From assembly GCA_034766995.1 (NCBI GenBank), contig CM068318.1:1872501-1936500 (forward strand): DNA of 64,000 nt, in the 5' to 3' direction. The position numbers and the translations under genes were made by a program. Source of the stretch: Acanthacorydalis orientalis (taxonomy: Eukaryota; Arthropoda; Insecta; Megaloptera; Corydalidae). How positions within the stretch are numbered: the stretch's first letter is position 1; the number at the start of each line of letters is the position of its first letter. The notes under the pieces were generated by a model. The model searched no databases. It was not told the DNA's origin and saw nothing but the letters and a program-made list of their open reading frames with translations. Below, one piece after another: positions 11,818-24,211 of the stretch.

Positions 11818-12338
11818 TGCATGTAAAAATCAATTCGATGGTTTGAAATTGAATCAAGCATAAGTCTGTTTTAAATTGAAATATTTTCTCATCGCTTTAG
11901 GACTTTGAAGTGTCAACCTTGATATTTAAAGAAAACACTACATCTTGGTCAAGAAGTTGGTATAATTTCAGAAAACAGTAGTGGACTGATAGGTTCTGAA
12001 ATGCAGCATATTAGATATTGGATACTTTTCGCATTCGAATTGAAAAAAATGCTGCCGAAGTCGCACGAATGATTTGTTCAGTTTTAGGGGAAGGTGTTGT
12101 GACGTATGAAACATGCAAAAAATGTTAAGTTAGTGGAAGGGATTCGAAAATCCATTGACGACTTCATCGATCGAAAGCCGCCATCATTCTTTCGTCGAGT
12201 GATTCGTTAGTTATCCGACAGACGGAGCAAAGTCCAACAAAATAGCGTGGGACATTTAGAGGATTGAAATGTTTTTCAACATCGACATTCATTCCCTATA
12301 AAACATGGGGCTGAATTTATTTGTAAACCTAATACATA
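11818..12338 (+). mobile_element. Internally deleted mariner copy (M1 family), transposase N-terminus fused to C-terminus
   Basis: The left end is decayed (about 11818) and the right end finishes ATTTATTTGTAAACCTAA before TA. The 5' leader (ATCTTGG, GCAGCATATTAG) is shared with copies at 26455, 39224, 58210 and 59599. Around 12030-12110 a broken frame resembles the mariner N-terminus (KKNAAExARxIC and GEGVVTYETCKK blocks). It passes directly into the C-terminal part (GIRKSIDDFI...RRVIRxLSDR) near 12140-12220. The whole catalytic core is missing, so this is a non-autonomous derivative. Confidence 0.7.
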
Positions 12339-12359
12339 AGACACAATGTGCATAAAATT

Positions 12360-12770
12360 GAACATCGTCCCACGGGCCGCCCCCACACAGCTCCCCTGCC
12401 ACTCGTAACATGTATAATAACTAATTAGCATCAACGACACCGTGTCATTAACGTGGAAGCCCTCCTAATATCTGAAGATCACGCAGAAGTGTCCCGATGA
12501 TTTTACATCTCCGTCCTCGCGACGGAGTGCCGTCATTCACTCGTTTGGCGGTCGAGTGCCTCTCGACGGCATCACCACGGTAACGAACTAATTAGTAAAG
12601 TCGACATCGCGAACGACGACGAAACGTAAATGAACGGCCAGACAGAGAATGACGGCCGACGTTAACGACGGAACGGAGACGCGCTCGCGCGACAGTTATC
12701 GTTGGTGGCCGATACTTGATAAACATGCCATTGTTTTATATGGACGAGCTGCCATTTTGTCACTAGACTG
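12360..12770. promoter_or_regulatory. Candidate regulatory island with TAATTAG motifs and a hairpin
   Basis: Two ACTAATTAG motifs (about 12419 and 12588), ATAAACA (12719) and CATTGTT (12729) occur in a CpG-rich block. TGCCGTC (12528) and CACTCG pair with CGAGTG and GACGGCA (12571). Function is inference from motif clustering in a probable developmental-gene intron. Confidence 0.35.
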
Positions 12771-12872
12771 AAATATTGATCACAAATATGGAATTTCAAT
12801 CGGCGTGTGTTTTTTTTTCTCTCCCCGTTCGAATATACCGAGATGTTTCATCGCTAGAACACAATTGTTGTA

Positions 12873-13290
12873 CAGGGTGCGACAAAAAAATTACCAGATT
12901 TTAAAGGTCAACAAAAAAGGTATGGTGAGTGCTATTTAAATTTTTATTACATAATCTTAAAGTGCACGGAATGCCGTTTATTTTCCATTGGTTTTGAATA
13001 TGATATCGTTCAGAGGGTGGCCTCGTGATTCGTTTTTTTCGAATAAATGATTTGATAACGAACGTACAGTGCACACCCGTCCGAGCCGTGATTGCAACAT
13101 GCTATCAGGAGACCTCACCACGCCCCGTCCCACTTCACTAGCGCCGAACCAATGACTGAACGAAATTCGGGAGGATTTTTCGCCGCACCGTGTATAAATA
13201 TGTCTCGAGTGTGTCGTGTATTCATTTGAAGAAAATCCGTCGAATGTTAAGATGTCGAATTCCTTGCGATATTCCATCGGACGTGAACGA
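12873..13290 (-). mobile_element. Tc1/IS630-like transposon remnant with possible transposase tail
   Basis: A TA dinucleotide (12871-12872) is followed by CAGGGTGCGACAAAAAAATT, which looks like a terminal repeat of this superfamily. Just inside, the minus strand carries a frame whose tail reads SRGHPLNDIIFKTNGK, similar in style to the C-terminal end of IS630/Tc1-type transposases. The remainder of that 99-codon frame is not recognisable, and no matching right terminus was found. Family assignment is inference. Confidence 0.4.
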
Positions 13291-13379
13291 TATAAACATT
13301 AGAATGTCTTGCGATATAAAAAGAATTAAATTGAATTCCAAGTGTCCTCTTGAAGAACACCTTTTCTCACACTAATTAC

Positions 13380-13816
13380 CATTCAATATTAGTTTTTTTT
13401 ACATATTAATACTTGTCATTAATTCAGTGCACGGGTCACTGATTGCGTGCTCAATCAAGCTGCACCTTGATTTCACTCTCAATATTCAGTCCTTACTTCT
13501 AATTGAATACACTGAATTTTTTTTTTTTAAATCGTTTCACTTTAATTCGGATTCTATGTGTATCCACGGTGATTTTTTTATGTATGTATATACACGAACC
13601 CCGGTTCTATTTTTCTGGGAAATCGTGTGTGTGTTTTTTTTGTTATGTGGTCGTTACGGCTGCGTCGACGACAATAAAAAAAGTGTTGGTTTTATTGGTA
13701 GATTGGAGAACGGCCCTATTTTGTGGTCGCATTTACGATTATTTATTTCGAATTATCTCTCACGAGTAAATTGGTGTCTTCTCGAAAATTCGTTTTATGG
13801 TTTTGGTTTAAAGTCC

Positions 13817-13861
<45 letters not shown>

Positions 13862-14520
13862 TTTATAAATAGAACGGGCCGTTTATAACGATTCGGACGT
13901 ATTTAAAAACACCGTCCTGTGTTTGTAAATCTTTCGTTGGTAATTGTTTTATTTCGTTGCCTAATAGTGTACGCCTTTTATTTAGTTTCGGATGGAAACT
14001 TAAAATCTGTTTGCAAGTTCTATGCTAGTTTTTATATAAAATAAATAAATAAAATAGTATATTGGGTTTAATTTCAATGGTTTGTAATAATAATTGTCAG
14101 TCATTTATGAAAAAATCATTCAAGATATGTTACATTTTTTATTTTTAACATATTAAAAAATTGTAAGCCGAATTCTCAAATTTTATTAAAATAGACATGA
14201 AATGAATAAAAGTAAAATGTATATATTATCAACTATTTAATTAACCAGATAGAGATATTTTACTGTTAAACAAGCAACATCATTCTCGAATAACGACATG
14301 TAAAAGTGTATTCTCTTCTCCATTTTGATTAAAAAAATATATATAGAATAATATTGCATAAAATTCTGTTCAAGAAGAAATATTTGATATTGGAAAATAA
14401 CTATTAAGTGTAACTTACTTAAGATTAAATTAAACATTGAAAGTCAATCACGAGATTAATCCTTGATTCTTCAATTTTCGATTAAAAATTTTGTTACTAA
14501 TTTTAAACTGATGTTTTTTT
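13380..14520. other. T-rich DNA around an (AT)n array
   Basis: Poly-T runs at 13392, 13517, 13573 and 13633. A 153-codon plus frame (13427-13888) runs into the microsatellite as IYIYIY and is not accepted as a gene. Confidence 0.4.
13819..13859. repeat. (AT)n microsatellite
   Basis: About 20 AT repeats. Confidence 0.95.

Positions 14521-14523
<3 letters not shown>

Positions 14524-14582
<59 letters not shown>
14524..14582. repeat. (AT)n microsatellite
   Basis: About 29 AT repeats. Confidence 0.95.
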
Positions 14583-14584
<2 letters not shown>

Positions 14585-14899
14585 AGAAATAGAAATAGAG
14601 ATTTATAAAATTCTATTACGAAAACTAGAAATAGTAAAATTCTTCTAAGACCAATTCACTCACAGAATCTCATGATGATCAATAATCATTATTGAGAACC
14701 CTTTCGTCGTTTGTGTCATGAGAAAAGAATTCATTTATTAAACGTAGGTCACTTGTTGAAAAGCATTCAGCGAGTGACCCAATGGATTGTAATCGACAAA
14801 AAAGATATGTGTGTGTGTGTATTTTGATGTAATTGTATCGAATGCTGAAGAAATGAAGAGAACAACACGAATTTCTCACAGACAGAGTTGAAAGTAATC

Positions 14900-15905
14900 G
14901 AGTAACGGTTGTTGTCGACATTCAGATCAGTTTATTTGATAAAAAAGGACCGACTGTCGATGGCGCCTTCGATACAGAACGCATTTAAGACGTCTGAAAG
15001 AACATAAATAGATTGTCATTGACACCTCGATTTTTTTTCTCTTAGAGGCACGCACATATTGTCGTATTAAAAATTTTTAGTTACACTTTAAATATATCCA
15101 AACAAATTAACAAGGTCCGAACGCGAGGCAAACTCATCTCTAATCTATTCACATAAAAGATACACTGTGACCGAGAGCGCGACTGTGTCAATATTATTAG
15201 ACTTTTAGTTAAAAAACATTCGATTCTGTGTAAACATCGTGCATGAAATGTAGTGTGTGTGTGTGTGTGTGTGCGTGGAGCCGGTGCCCGGTAGCAAGGT
15301 GCTTGTTAGCACGTCCCAGACAGAATTAAATATCAACTTACATGTCTTATACTTCGTTAGGTGTGTTTGCATTGTGATTTAGATACATATGCTATGTGTG
15401 TATGGGCTCGTTATTTAGTTGTCGATTGTCGCATATTAATAACGTTCCTCTTTATTCATCGACATGTTTCGTATTCGCAATCAGAAATCGTTTTAGAAAA
15501 CTTCAATAAAAATTCATCAATTAGAATACATTCCATCTTTCAGATAGACACACGCACGTCGTTTTCTCCGTCCGAACGTTTGCATCGACTGAAAATCTCA
15601 CAGATCATGTGTACAAATAGTTGGTACACTATTCGATATTTAACATATATTTACATACGTTTGAATTACAATGTGTGTAATATAAACCTTTCGCGTACTC
15701 GTAACGCCCATTTCAAGAACGATATCTATTCTCGACATTGTGCTGTGATCTAAAGGTGTGGTTTCAATAGCCACTCCAGTGACTTAATTCATGTATTTTA
15801 TTCCATTCAGTGGCGCTTGGACAGGCCACTGACATACCTACGACGATGCCTTGTTCTGGAGACGTCATTGCGGGGGTGTTGTTTCCTGTCATTAGGGATT
15901 TACAA
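14900..15905. other. GC-richer stretch with candidate sites
   Basis: Includes (TG)n at 15252-15273, TGTGGTTT at 15757 and GAGACGTCATTG at 15859. The 130-codon plus frame at 15361-15753 has no known similarity. Non-coding is most likely. Confidence 0.3.
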
Positions 15906-16530
15906 ATTCCACCGGACAGTATACGATTTTTCGATAAATTATCCGATTTAAATATCTATTCATTTCCTTGAAGCGTAAAAAGATAATAGAATGTTCTTTT
16001 ATTTCTATATTGACACTGTTCATATTTTATTTAGAAAATATTTAAATTATTCTCATTGTTGATTTTTATGTCTTAAGATTCTTTTAAAAATTTCTAGTCG
16101 ACTCATTCTATAATATGTATCAGTCTTATCGAAATATAAAATAATCCTTCATAGTTTATTTTGATATTCTAACAGATATTTCAGAAACATCGACCTGTCT
16201 ATCATCCTTAAAGTGTCAATATACAAAATATGTCTCAATCATCTATTTGCTGAATTTAAAAATGGAACAATGGTAATTTTCGTCATAAAAAAGAATAAAA
16301 TTCAGTAATATAAAAAAATAAGATAGATTTTTTTTTTAAACAAACAATCTTTTAGAACCGCTTTTTGTATTTCTGACCTAGAAATCCGGCGAGTTGAATG
16401 ATGAATCATTGATTGTTTAATATCATTTAATGTTCACGAGACTTCAAAAATTTGAATCAAGAATTATACATTCTTCTATTTTACTCATATTTCTTCAACG
16501 GTCAGTGTCTCATTTATCGTTATTGAAATT
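15906..16530. other. AT-rich filler
   Basis: Nothing recognisable. Confidence 0.45.
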
Positions 16531-16535
16531 TGAAG

Positions 16536-16538
<3 letters not shown>

Positions 16539-16599
<61 letters not shown>
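16539..16599. repeat. (TA)n(GA)n microsatellite
   Basis: About 20 TA repeats joined to about 9 GA repeats, the same junction as at 1524 and 58838. Confidence 0.95.
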
Positions 16600-16764
16600 T
16601 AGCTAACGGACCTGGAACATTCAGTTTGAATACTGAGTACGACTTTTGATTCTGGAATCACTTATGGGTTGAATATTATGACTAAATGAGAATAAGTGAA
16701 ACATGAGAGTGCCTTTTTAAATAAAACAGTATTTATTTTGATTATCATGAGGTTATTTATTTCT

Positions 16765-16850
16765 TTATCATTAGGTTGTAGGCTGGTTGGTTGGTTATTA
16801 GGGTTTTAGGTTTCGACAGTTAAGGCCATTAGCGCCCGGATTAAGTTGTA
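16765..16850 (-). repeat. DR-A head module (SINE-like)
   Basis: GGTTTTAGGTTTCGACAGTT followed by AAGGCCATTAGCGCCCGG is the reverse of the head module found at the start of the long DR-A copies. GTTGGTTGGTTATTAG precedes it. Confidence 0.5.
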
Positions 16851-17429
16851 GAATAAGAATAGGAAAATAGATAAAGATTTTTTTAAAAATGAACTAAGAT
16901 GATGCTTTAGTGTGATTTTCTTAATTGTGAGAATTGAGTTTGTCAAATCAGGAAAAAAATTAACAATAACTTTAGAGAGAATCTTCAATCTATGAAATTA
17001 TTAGAATCGTTCAATAACGTGACTTGTGAAACCAAATCTAAAATGAAATTTTATGTATTTCTGTGTTTTTATTATTCTGAACTCTTACTCGAAGAATTTT
17101 CTTTATTGGAAGGCTGTGTTCAAATGATATTAAAATAGATTTTAGTTGGAACGAAGTAGTGAAGATTGTGTGTATTCAAATAAGATATTTTTATGGCGGA
17201 ATGTTTGTATAGTAAATAAATAACAGAAAATTATAAACTAAGAATTGTTGTAAAATTATTTTGATTGGCGGTGTTAGGACGTTTTTTATTTTTTTTATTT
17301 TTTGAATAATCGCCGATAGCTGAAATGCGAGTTCGGGTAAAAAACAATCTTGATATCGGTTTGAAAGATTCATCGCAGTCGTCCGGCTCAACGTACAAAT
17401 AAATATCCCGTGTTTTTCGATTCAAATGA

Positions 17430-17990
17430 TCGTCCGCAGTAAAAACAATACTCTGCCGAATTCGAAACGCGTCCGACCGCTCTTATTTGTGTATTCGAGT
17501 GCCGAACGTGCGTGCGCGCGCGCGTGTGTGTGTGTTTGTACAAGGATCGACAGTCCAAATGACCAGATCACTTATTAATAGGCGCGTTCTATAAATACAC
17601 TATTTATACAGCATAACCTAAATACGAGACGAAACGTACACAACTTATCCATTACGCAGAGTTGTCCAACCCTGGCAAATGTCCGATTACCTGTCGCGAT
17701 GAAAAGCGTCGACGACGTTCGATGGTGTAACGCGGGCGCCCCTTGGCGCGGTGTGTATTTTCATAAGTCGACTGGCGGTGCTGATGTTTACATTGGACAG
17801 CATAGTTTAGACTCGCCGCTAAGTGTCGACCTTATGTACATACACACACACACACACACAGCCCATATAAACGTTTGGCATTTACTTCACGTTCGGATGC
17901 TTCTTTATCTCCAGCGTCGTCTTCTTCCTCAACGGACCAGCTACTGGATCTAAATATGGCTGTCCCGGCACCTACCTACCTACCTAAAGA
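17430..17990. other. GC-richer island
   Basis: CGCGCGCGTGTGTGTG at 17515-17534 and a (CA)n at 17841-17860 bracket a CpG-dense block with GGGCGCC at 17732. An 84-codon plus frame (17699-17953) has no recognised similarity. Confidence 0.3.
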
Positions 17991-18382
17991 CTGATTTATT
18001 TGTTCTAGGATCAGTGTTTCAAAGTAGGTGTTTCATATCTACTGAGCGATGTTGAGTGAAATTTCAAGAAAAATATATACAGTCGTTTACGTTGCGTAGG
18101 TTTTTTTTGCACGTCGTACTTGTGATTTTTCTTACTGCGAGAAAATAAAGAAACGCGGAGAACGGTGTCGTTTAATAATACAGATGTGTTGAATTCCAAG
18201 TAACGGAATGCGCTTTCATACCGAAACTCGTATTCCGAAATATGTGTTTATCAGAATTAAGTTTTGGGGACGAATTCATTTTTCAGCCGAGAAAACGTTT
18301 TCTTATCGAAAACGTTCAATTGTTGCTTTTTTTATACGTGTTTCGTTCTCAAATTGTTGACATAAAAACATTCTGAGAGAAA

Positions 18383-18479
18383 AGATTTTCATGCACTTCG
18401 ACTAAAAATGATCAGTAATGGTTTCCTGATTGTTTTTGATCAGAAATATTCACGAAGCAGGTTTATCTGTACCTTGACA
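18383..18479 (-). repeat. DR-A partial copy abutting the long one
   Basis: AAAAATGATCAGTAATGGTT and TTTTTGATCAGAAATATTCA are core fragments. The order suggests a second, broken copy next to the long copy. Confidence 0.45.
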
Positions 18480-19015
18480 CTGTGTGGATGATGGAGTTGA
18501 CATCGAAATGAGCATAAACGACAATCAAAAATGAGCAATAATGATTTATTGAATATGTTTGAAACACTCAATGGTTTATCAACCATTCAGTATGGTTTAT
18601 GAGATGAAAAACTAATTAATTTGCAAAAAAACAATCCAGCCTTTCGTACGGACACAACAGTTTCCCTAAATGTTCTCTAACTCATGTTTATCTTTTTTTG
18701 TATTATATTAATTTTATGCTAAAAAGAATTCATTTATGAAATCAGAGATATATTGATGAGTGCCACATACAGTTCAATGAGGAAGAGATTTCATGCAGAC
18801 AGTTTTATATACTCGTAATAAAAAAAATAACGATACAGCCATCCGCATCCTTTCCCCTTTTGTGTCATCCGCTTATTATTCTTAGAATCTGTTCTGTTTT
18901 TCTTCTTATATAAAAATTCAGTACCACACTGGATTAATAAGAATATGTAGTTTGTTAGTTATTGAAGGTTTAAGGGCACGTCGACGACTAAAACCATTAC
19001 CGCCTGACGATAATA
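18480..19015 (-). repeat. Long DR-A copy, about 540-bp unit
   Basis: In reverse order relative to 7970-8520: GATGATGGAGTTGACATCGA, AATGATTTATTGAATATG, GTACGGACACAACAGTTTCC, GATATATTGATGAGTGCC, AACGATACAGCC, AATTCAGTACCACACTGG and the head AAGGGCACGTCGACGACT. Block order and spacing match the other long copy. Confidence 0.75.
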
Positions 19016-19279
19016 TTATAATAATAGACAGTTTGAAACAGTCAGAATTTAAGAAAATATAGATTTCAAAAATAATAGTATAGTCACTCTTTTTTTTCCA
19101 TTCAATCTTTGTTTTCATTCATTCGTTTTCTTTCACTCGTTCTTAGCCATTATTTTTTTAATATGTTTTCACTCGTGTAGAATAACTGATTTTTCTAACT
19201 GATTTATTATCTATTTCAACATTCGTATTTTAATCAGGAGTCTACGGTTCTTTAAACATTTTTTTGAGAAGTAATCAAT

Positions 19280-19465
19280 ATTGAAACAAATGCAAACCGC
19301 AATCCTGAAAACCTATGTTCACAGATTAACTCTTTTTTCATTTCACACACCACAATTATTTTTCTGGTCTAAAATGTACAATGAATCATTACTGATAATT
19401 TTTGATTGTTTCTTATGAATATTTCGATGATGATCCGATCATATTTACAATCCAAAATATAGAAA
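19280..19465 (+). repeat. DR-A copy
   Basis: CTCTTTTTTCATTTCACACA, then TTTTTCTGGTCTAAAATGTA, CAATGAATCATTACTGATAA, TGTTTCTTATGAATATTTCG and GATGATGATCCGATCAT follow the DR-A order. Confidence 0.65.
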
Positions 19466-19675
19466 ATTTCGAATTCAATACATATTTTGAAAAAAAACAT
19501 GAATACTCAAAAACTAGAATCCTATTGTAACTTGGCTTAAACAATTATCGTTTTTACTTATTTCTCAGAAGAGTTTAGCTAGTTTAAATAATTATTTTGA
19601 ATACATATGAAAATATTATAATTGGTTGAATTACTTTTTCGAATTATATTCTAATAAAAAATAATATTATGATCG

Positions 19676-19800
19676 AAAATCAACAAATAATAAATGACTG
19701 ACTATTTGAACATTTTCGATCAGAATTCTTTTTTATTGCTAGGTGAAAATGAAATCATTTCCGAAACTTACTTCTCATAAACAAATTTAATTCTCTCAAA
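19676..19800 (-). repeat. DR-A partial copy
   Basis: GAACATTTTCGATCAGAATT preceded by AATAATAAATGACTGACTAT is the reverse complement of the DR-A core start. Confidence 0.5.
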
Positions 19801-20221
19801 CAAATGTAAAGTCACAAATTCTGGAATACAAGTTTCGGTATGAAAGCAGATTCTAAAAACACACTACTAAATGATACCGTTCTCCGCGTTTCTCTATTTT
19901 CCCTATCATCCGATTTAAATAATTAAAAGAACCGCATACACCGTTTATTTTTCAATAAAATTCAGTGAAGTTCTTATAAAGATCTATATTCTATATTTTT
20001 ATTGAATAAATAAGTCGATGTTTATTTGAACGACAAACTACGTCAACAGAATGTATCTATTTGTATTTCTTTAAATAATAAGTCATTAAGTCCTATTGTA
20101 AATGAAAAAATCAAATAAATCATTATCTACAAAATATACAGACATTTGTCATCTACAGCAAAAATATGTATTCACGTGGACAATTTATTAGCATCAATAC
20201 ATATACACACATACATACATA

Positions 20222-20276
<55 letters not shown>

Positions 20277-20830
20277 GTTAGAATTCAGTTGTCAAATATA
20301 TAATTAGTTACTGAAACAGTTTAAGGAATAAAATAATTTTTATTAAAATCTTTCTTTGACTATTTCGAAACAGTGCATTTTTTTATTTATCCATCGAACT
20401 GTATGAACCACTGTTTATGTATAATACATATAAATAATCTACTTTGTGAGACGTAGAGAATGATATATCAAATGTAAATTAAATTAGCAAACTTAACACG
20501 ACCTTTTACACCGATCTGTAATCATGTGAAATGATAAAAGACACAAATGAATTGAATATACACAGACAATGGCTTTTTTCCGTATAAATTTCAGATAAAA
20601 TATATGTTAGCGATTCGAGTCGTCGTAACTGAAACGTTTTCTATTCAGTGTGTAACAATGATAAGGGAACACGTTTAGATGTGATGAGAAGATGATGAAT
20701 TATAAAATATTAGCGCGATTAACACTTTAATTGTATCGTAATTGTTCTTGTAGCATTAATTAAATCGCGTACACGTTGATAAATCGAATAACTACGTTGA
20801 TGATTTCGGTTTATATATCTCTTTATAGAT
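19801..20830. other. AT-rich DNA with one slightly GC-richer end
   Basis: Apart from the compound microsatellite at 20203-20276, 20680-20830 contains CATTAATTAAATCG and is otherwise featureless. Confidence 0.35.
20203..20276. repeat. (CA)n / (CATA)n / (TA)n compound microsatellite
   Basis: A short ACACATACATACATAC stretch precedes about 26 TA repeats. Confidence 0.9.
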
Positions 20831-20959
20831 GGATTTCGTATTGTTTGAACGTTAATTTTTGTCATGAGATATTTCCAGCACTATGACTCAATCTACTTCC
20901 ACAGTTGATTGAAAATCATCGATTTTTGAATTGGAATTTGAATTTTGGATCGGAATTCG

Positions 20960-21097
20960 GTATCCAAATACATACAATCAGCAATCAACAATTGGCCGTA
21001 ATGATTTATTGAACACTTTTGACTAGATACGTTTTTTTTTTGTCATTTGTGGAACGAGAAAAGAAGTTAATTCGTGAAACCAGATTTTCAAAATTGC
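20960..21097 (-). repeat. DR-A copy
   Basis: CAATCAGCAATCAACAATTG, GTAATGATTTATTGAACACT, then TTGTGGAACGAGAAAAGAAG and TTAATTCGTGAAACC match the reverse of the family. Confidence 0.65.
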
Positions 21098-21269
21098 GTT
21101 TCTTATTTGATTGAGTATTTTTTATTTTGCAAAAACAATTTTAAAGAACTGAGACTCCTGATTAACATATGTCTGTTGAAATAAATAATCAATCAGCTAC
21201 AACAGTTAGAAAAATCAATTATTCTAAACCTATTGAAAAAATTCAGTACAGTTCTTCAGAAATTCGTCG

Positions 21270-21760
21270 AGAAAATCGTCCAATGTCGATATTGTAAAAC
21301 GAAACCGCGTCCACTACACAAATCCTGACAGAGGGCGCCACTGCTCGACGACAGGACGAGTCTGTTTGACACGGTGTGTTTTATTTTTAATTTTTGGTTC
21401 GAATGTAAACATTTTTATGTTATAATCTGGTACCGAATAGACGTGTCATAAAGTTAAACATCGGTTAAACTATGATCACAGACTTTTACGTGCGCTCCGT
21501 GGGATTTATGTTTCGTTAAATGATAAAAATAAAAAAGTATACGTTTTCGAATTTCACGTATGTTTATTTTTCGTAGGCTGTTTGTACGAGACATAATACG
21601 ATAAACATTGCTAGAACGGCATTAAAATACGATCTCGGTGCTTTTTTTTATTATTTTTTTTTCATATTCCAGACGGTTCTCTTCTGCGTTAAATACGTGC
21701 CAGGTTTGATTAACAAATTCGAATTCGGAAAAGTAAATGTGGAATTCTTTCATGATGTCT
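21270..21760. other. GC-richer island
   Basis: CAGAGGGCGCCACTGCTCGA at 21330 and CpG-bearing flanks. No coding similarity. Confidence 0.3.
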
Positions 21761-22034
21761 TCTTTTCTTAGATTATATTTTAATTTCAGTACAAAAACAG
21801 AATATAAATCGGTTGAAATTTTATCTAATGAACAAATAAATAAAATGAAATATTTTGAAAAACTAGTTTTGTATCTACGAATCGAAAATATTAACCGAAA
21901 TTTGAAGAGTTAAAGAAGAGAAGATACAAACGTATAGTCGGTCTTGTAGATTGTATTAGAAGCATTTTTCATAAAATTAAATCTGTTTAAAAACGCATGG
22001 CAAGAGAAACGATTAATATGCTTCGGAATATTCT

Positions 22035-22230
22035 TCATTTATCAATCAGTTTTGATCTATAGCAGGATTCTAGACAAGGAGGTCCAGACAAATTTAAATT
22101 ATGGAGCCCACTTGTATAGTGTTGTAATACAGTAATGACTTTATAAAAGATTGGTTTGGGCCCTTCCTTTTTATGGGGCTCCCAGCGAATTACCCTTTTG
22201 CCCACAGTATAACGTGCCACTGATTAAGAA
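22035..22230. other. Anomalous GC-richer patch, possible transposon fragment
   Basis: It sits in AT-rich DNA but contains GGGCCCTTCC and TGGGGCTCCCAGCG motifs and a 61-codon minus-strand frame (RWEPHKKEGPKP) without known similarity. The composition break suggests inserted material, but I do not recognise a family. Confidence 0.25.
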
Positions 22231-22239
22231 CCCATTTCT

Positions 22240-22640
22240 TACTTGTATAAGTGAGTAATATAGGTAGAATATATTGTTAGAATTTATTTCGTTTCAAAGT
22301 AAAAAATTCGATTTAAATATTGAAGGGTTTCGTCTAAATGAGTTAAATCCAATTTTTAATCTTCTATTAACTTCATCAATGATTAATCCATTCATGTTAC
22401 AAATATAGATTAATTATAATGTAGAATTATTATTTTTGATTTTTATTAGATAAATGAAAAAGCTCTTACTATCTTTAAATTCTAATTAATGACATTAACA
22501 ATGAAAGAAACACACACACACACACATACCTGTGTGTGTACGAAATACGAGATAGCCAAGTCACAAAAAAAAAATTAAAAAGCTATTTCTGCAATGTCAA
22601 TTAAACATTCATGTTATATAATTAGGAATACTTATCATAT
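22240..22640. other. AT-rich filler with (CA)n
   Basis: A (CA)n at 22510-22527 is followed by TGTGTGTG at 22532, a short inverted dinucleotide pair. Confidence 0.4.
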
Positions 22641-23480
22641 ATTTTCAGGTTGAGGTGAGCCGCGCAGATTAGTTCGTACGTTGTAACAGAATTCGTGTAA
22701 TTAATGAAAAGATTTTTTAATTAAAGTACGTAATATCAAACCGAACGTCTCTCCGCGTACAAACTGCCAAAAAATGTGGTTATCTAGTGATTTTCAACAG
22801 GAATAATGTATACACGAGTACTAATGATGTCAGCGGAAATAAAAAACTTGCTAATGAGATCCATTATTAAAGACATGGGAGTCTGTCGGTGTGGCGCGCT
22901 GATTTTTTCCTCCGAACGCTCTGCGCAGTGGTCGTTGACATTAAATATGTTTATTGCGCGTGCAAATAGAATATATTATTTTTAACCTGTTTAGAATGTA
23001 AATACAATAAAAGATAGTGTCCGAGTGTCATAAAATCGACACACTGTAAACAACGGTTTTATCGTCACGATTATTTGTTACAAGGATCTGCTGTTCAACA
23101 ATTAAACAGTAGCACCGTCGTCCCGTGTTTATTTTGTAAATAGTAATAAACATTGTCATAGAAATATTTATTCTTTGCGATGCTGTAAACGAAGAGAAAC
23201 ACAGCAGTCGATTCGAAATGTAGTTCTTCTTTCTAGACGCATGCACTTATTACGATCTGTTTATAAATTATTAAACAGATGAGATCTGTTTCTACGATTT
23301 CAGTTTCTTGGCAATGCGACGCGACATGTAAACACGATGAATTAAAATAAATATTCATCGAGCGCGATCCGGCACCGCGTTATTATTTTATTAATTCGGT
23401 AGTGTTGCTGTTTGTGAAAGAAGACCGCGCACGATCGAAACTAGGACACGGATACTCGTATAGCTAATCGTTTAATTGTT
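22641..23480. other. GC-richer island
   Basis: Two CpG-dense parts (22870-22960 and 23310-23480). Only small frames; no similarity. Confidence 0.3.
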
Positions 23481-23559
23481 TATCCGGATTCACCTGCAAC
23501 TTTTTCTCGTTTACTTTAATTTTTTTTTTAACTATCACAGGCACAGACACATCGAGCTA

Positions 23560-24211
23560 TTAGGTGTACGAATTAATTCGGCGCCTCTTTTTCATAGAAA
23601 ATGAACGTTCGTCTACGGAACACTGGAATACATTCCAATCTTCAAAATATCCCCCGTTATTTTATATGACTTTGCCCTATCTGTCGAACAACTGACGAAT
23701 TTCCTGGCGAAAGAAGATGGCGGCTTTGAGTTAATTAATTCTTCAAAGCATTCTCGGACTTCTTCAAGTGTTTAAACATTTTTGTATATTTCATCCTCAG
23801 AATACCAAGGTACTAAACAATCTAACTTTTAAAAATTTAATCTTCTATGCATGTCGATGCTTCTTACATCTAAATGTCTTTCTCATCAACTCTTTTTTTA
23901 TCAAACATGTTCAATGAATGGTGAATTCGTGTTCACTTTTTCGTCACAACACCTTCCTCCAAAACTGAACAAACCATTACCACTCTCTAGGAATAATTTG
24001 TTCCGCTTTGGGGGGAAGATCTCGTGATGCATAAAACATACAAAAAGTGCTAAAATAGTGAAAGAGGGGTTACAATTTTATCGACTCAATGCCGCCATTT
24101 TTTTTTCGACAAGGGATTCGTCAGTTATACAAAATAACGAGGGATATCTTGAGGATTCAAATGCATTTCATTTTTCTGTGAGAAAGGCGCCGAATTAATT
24201 TGTACATCTAA
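23560..24211. mobile_element. Rearranged mariner copy (M1 family) with long inverted ends, foldback-like
   Basis: The 652-bp element is flanked by TA (23558-23559 and 24212-24213). The left end is TTAGGTGTACGAATTAATTC; the right end is its inverted counterpart ending TTTGTACATCTAA. Both arms, about 150-200 bp each, derive from the C-terminal end of the transposase gene, giving an inverted duplication rather than a 5' and a 3' end. The centre carries N-terminal sequence in plus orientation (near 23990-24060) and a possible DR-A fragment at 23885-23945. No intact frame remains. Confidence 0.75.

Noticed and set aside
13427..13888. 153-codon plus-strand frame
   Set aside because: Its C-terminal part is translated (AT)n giving repeated IY; the rest is F-rich from poly-T and resembles no protein.
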